A stretch of 64,000 nt of DNA, taken from contig NZ_AP031496.1 in the NCBI RefSeq assembly GCF_042850945.1, forward strand, positions 3,162,001-3,226,000, written 5' to 3'. Positions 62,180 through 64,000 of this stretch are shown here, in pieces (position 1 is the stretch's first letter; each line of letters begins with the position of its first letter). The position numbers and the translations under genes were made by a program. This stretch comes from Halioxenophilus aromaticivorans (GTDB lineage Bacteria > Pseudomonadota > Gammaproteobacteria > Pseudomonadales > Cellvibrionaceae). The notes beneath the pieces were generated by a model. The model was not told the origin of the DNA. It did no database searches and worked only from the letters and a program-made list of their open reading frames with translations.

Positions 62180-63058
62180 ATGGACACAGATGCACTAAAG
62201 GCTTTTATCGCCATAGCCGAATTGGGGTCGTTTTCACGGGCGGCGGAGACGCTCTATTTAACCCAACCCGCCGTCAGCAAGCGCATAGCCTCGCTGGAGG
62301 ACAAACTCGATCATACGCTGTTCGACCGCGCCGGGCGCAGCATAACGTTGACCGAAGCCGGCCGCGCGTTGTTACCCAGAGCCAAGGCTATCTTGGCCGC
62401 CACAGACGAAGCCGTGCAGGCCATTAATGACCTCTCGGGCCAGGTGAAGGGAGAGCTAAAATTGACCACCAGTCACCACTTGGGGCTCCACTACCTGCCG
62501 AAATATCTGCGTCACTACGGCGACCGTTACCCAGAGGTAAAACTGGCGCTGAACTTTAAAGACTCTGAAATCGCGTTGCAGCAAGTACTGGACGGTGAGG
62601 TGGAGCTGGCGGCGCTCACCTTGGCTACGCAAGCCGATGAACGCTTGGTGGAAGCTATGGTATGGGATGACCCCATGGCCTTCGTGGCCGCGGCGGACCA
62701 CCCACTAAGCTCTATGGCAAGCCCAGGCATTAAGGACCTTGCACAGTACCCCGCCATAGTGCCCGAGGCCAATACCTTCACAACTCAACTACTGAGCGAT
62801 GCTTTTACCGCAGCCGGTCTGACTCTGGAAACACGTATGGCCACCAACTATCTGGAAACCATCAAAACGCTGGTGTCTATTGGTTTGGGCTGGGGGGTGC
62901 TGCCAATCACCATGGTCGATGGCGGGTTCACCACCTTGCCGGTGTTAGATAAGCCCTTGGTGCGCCGACTGGGGATTATTCATCACCGGGATCGCAGCCT
63001 CAGCAATGCCAGCCAGGCTTTTTTGGACCTTTTGCTGGCAAGCCGAAGGGCTAACTAA
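62180..63058 (+). CDS. LysR-family transcriptional regulator (divergent from leuC)
   Basis: The 292-residue regulator has an N-terminal winged HTH (about 1-60; AIAELGSFSRAAETLYLTQP, 20) and a substrate-binding domain (about 90-290). GGATAGCC lies upstream of ATG 62180. Divergence from leuC suggests it controls leucine synthesis, an arrangement also seen in Pseudomonas; this is inference. Its 3' end overlaps the convergent aroC gene by 4 bases. Confidence 0.9.
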   Translation: MDTDALKAFIAIAELGSFSRAAETLYLTQPAVSKRIASLEDKLDHTLFDRAGRSITLTEAGRALLPRAKAILAATDEAVQAINDLSGQVKGELKLTTSHHLGLHYLPKYLRHYGDRYPEVKLALNFKDSEIALQQVLDGEVELAALTLATQADERLVEAMVWDDPMAFVAAADHPLSSMASPGIKDLAQYPAIVPEANTFTTQLLSDAFTAAGLTLETRMATNYLETIKTLVSIGLGWGVLPITMVDGGFTTLPVLDKPLVRRLGIIHHRDRSLSNASQAFLDLLLASRRAN

Positions 63059-64000
63059 GATTTGCTAACATCAGGAATGGCATGCTGAACCTCGGCGTTT
63101 TGGCCACGGTCGCGCATAAGATGATCCATCAGGGTGATTGCCAGCATAGCTTCGGCAATGGGCGTAGCACGAATGCCCACACAGGGGTCGTGGCGACCTT
63201 TGGTGACCACCTCAACGGGCTCACCCTGGGTGTTGATACTCTGGCCCGGAATGGACAAGCTGGAGGTCGGCTTAAGCGCCAAGTGCGCTACGATATCCTG
63301 GCCGGTGGAAATACCGCCCAAAATGCCGCCGGCATTGTTGGAGGTGAAGCCATCCGAAGTGATCTCGTCGCGATGCTCGGTGCCTAGCTGCTCCACGCTG
63401 TCAAACCCAGCACCAATTTCAATGCCCTTTACGGCGTTAATACTCATTAATGAGTGCGCAATTTCTGCGTCTAATCGGTCGAAAATCGGTTCACCTAGGC
63501 CAGGTTTAACACCGCTGGCCACCACGGTAATTTTGGCGCCAACAGAGTTACCTTTGAGGCTCTTCATATAGGCTTCCATGGCCGGAATTTTGTCGGCATC
63601 TGGGCAGAAAAACGGGTTTTCGTTGACGATATTCCAATCTACCTTTTCCACTTTAACCGGCCCTAGCTGGCTTAAGTATCCACGTACGGTAATGCCGTGA
63701 ACTTGCTGCAGGTATTTTTTAGCAATGGCACCAGCGGCCACACGCATGGCGGTTTCTCGGGCGCTGGACCGGCCACCACCGCGATAGTCTCGCGTGCCGT
63801 ATTTGTGGCTGTAGGTGTAGTCGGCGTGGGCAGGACGGAAAATATCCTTGATATTAGAATAATCTTTAGAGCGCTGATCGGTATTTTCAATCACCAAGCC
63901 AATGGCGGTACCGGTGGTTTTACCCTCAAAAACGCCGGATAAAATCTTCACCTGATCCGCTTCTTTACGCTGCGTAGTGAATTTCGATTGGCCTGGCTTG
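63055..64000 (-). CDS. aroC: Chorismate synthase, C-terminal part; 5' end outside window
   Basis: AroC makes chorismate from EPSP with reduced FMN, the last step of the shikimate pathway. The frame is open to the window edge (first full codon at 63999), so about 315 codons are visible. Landmarks are FTTQRKEADQV, RDYRGGGRSSARETAMRVA (19) and the C-terminal RHDPCVGIRATPIAEAM. The N-terminal part (about 45 residues) is missing because of the window edge, not truncation. Confidence 0.97.
   Translation of the reverse strand, partial: KPGQSKFTTQRKEADQVKILSGVFEGKTTGTAIGLVIENTDQRSKDYSNIKDIFRPAHADYTYSHKYGTRDYRGGGRSSARETAMRVAAGAIAKKYLQQVHGITVRGYLSQLGPVKVEKVDWNIVNENPFFCPDADKIPAMEAYMKSLKGNSVGAKITVVASGVKPGLGEPIFDRLDAEIAHSLMSINAVKGIEIGAGFDSVEQLGTEHRDEITSDGFTSNNAGGILGGISTGQDIVAHLALKPTSSLSIPGQSINTQGEPVEVVTKGRHDPCVGIRATPIAEAMLAITLMDHLMRDRGQNAEVQHAIPDVSKS

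Overview
The window looks like a piece of chromosome from a marine-type gammaproteobacterium. The closest match in gene content and order is the Cellvibrionales / Pseudomonas-Marinobacter branch. Evidence for this: the ccmABCDEFG operon divergent from a fliK-like gene and a small FlhB-like gene; the rnm-yciO-scpA-scpB-rluB string; a LysR gene divergent from leuCDB; cmoAB; and ttcA next to bioA. G+C is about one half by eye. I saw no insertion sequence, prophage, CRISPR array, rRNA or tRNA. Nearly everything is ordinary chromosomal housekeeping plus signalling, and both ends cut through genes.

Layout. 1-6.5 kb: the 3' end of an acyl-CoA ligase, a DUF2244 membrane protein, then a leftward valine-catabolism operon (mmsA, acyl-CoA dehydrogenase, HIBCH-type hydrolase, mmsB) with a divergent AraC regulator at 6.7 kb. 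7.6-11 kb: a sterol-desaturase-like protein, a LOG-family protein and a lemA-TPM-TPM operon. 11-16.7 kb: the cytochrome c maturation operon ccmABCDEFG, with no ccmH/ccmI following. 16.8-20.4 kb: fliK-like, flhB-C-terminus-like and a sulfurtransferase. 20.4-23.2 kb: gene-poor DNA around a cold-shock gene and msrA. 23.2-34.8 kb: ppx, a DnaJ-domain membrane protein, cmoM, a GIY-YIG protein, an M16C peptidase, a kinase/REC-TPR pair, cmoAB and a flavodoxin. 35-39 kb: a CpxRA-like two-component system, a CbiM-like membrane protein and a diguanylate cyclase. 39-43.6 kb: rluB, scpB, scpA, yciO, rnm (leftward). 43.9-48.7 kb: a seven-gene rightward operon (VC0807-like, yciI, SH3 protein, cyclophilin, pdxJ, DUF2520, TrmH-like). 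48.7-58.4 kb: a BenE-like transporter, a secreted M20 amidohydrolase, a PAS-GGDEF-EAL protein, ttcA, bioA and a REC-PP2C regulator. 58.8-64 kb: leuB, leuD, leuC, a LysR regulator and the 3' part of aroC.

How genes work together. Three of the four best-known enzymes for uridine-5-oxyacetate (and its methyl ester) at tRNA position 34 (CmoA, CmoB, CmoM) lie within 9 kb. TtcA, RluB and a TrmH-like enzyme add to a window rich in RNA modification. There are four independent signalling outputs: a CpxRA-like pair, a soluble kinase with a REC-TPR partner, two c-di-GMP enzymes, and a REC-PP2C phosphatase.

Candidates for less-described biology are the REC-TPR/HDMKN-kinase pair (29930-32260), the LemA-TPM-TPM module with a TPM domain split by a membrane hairpin, the PdxJ of unusual subtype in a non-canonical operon, the very long acidic tail of ScpB, and the orphan REC-PP2C regulator whose receiver lysine is replaced by arginine. 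I do not see a clearly new defence or mobile system. Start codons were re-chosen in many genes from ribosome-binding sites and family alignment from memory; no database search was run.
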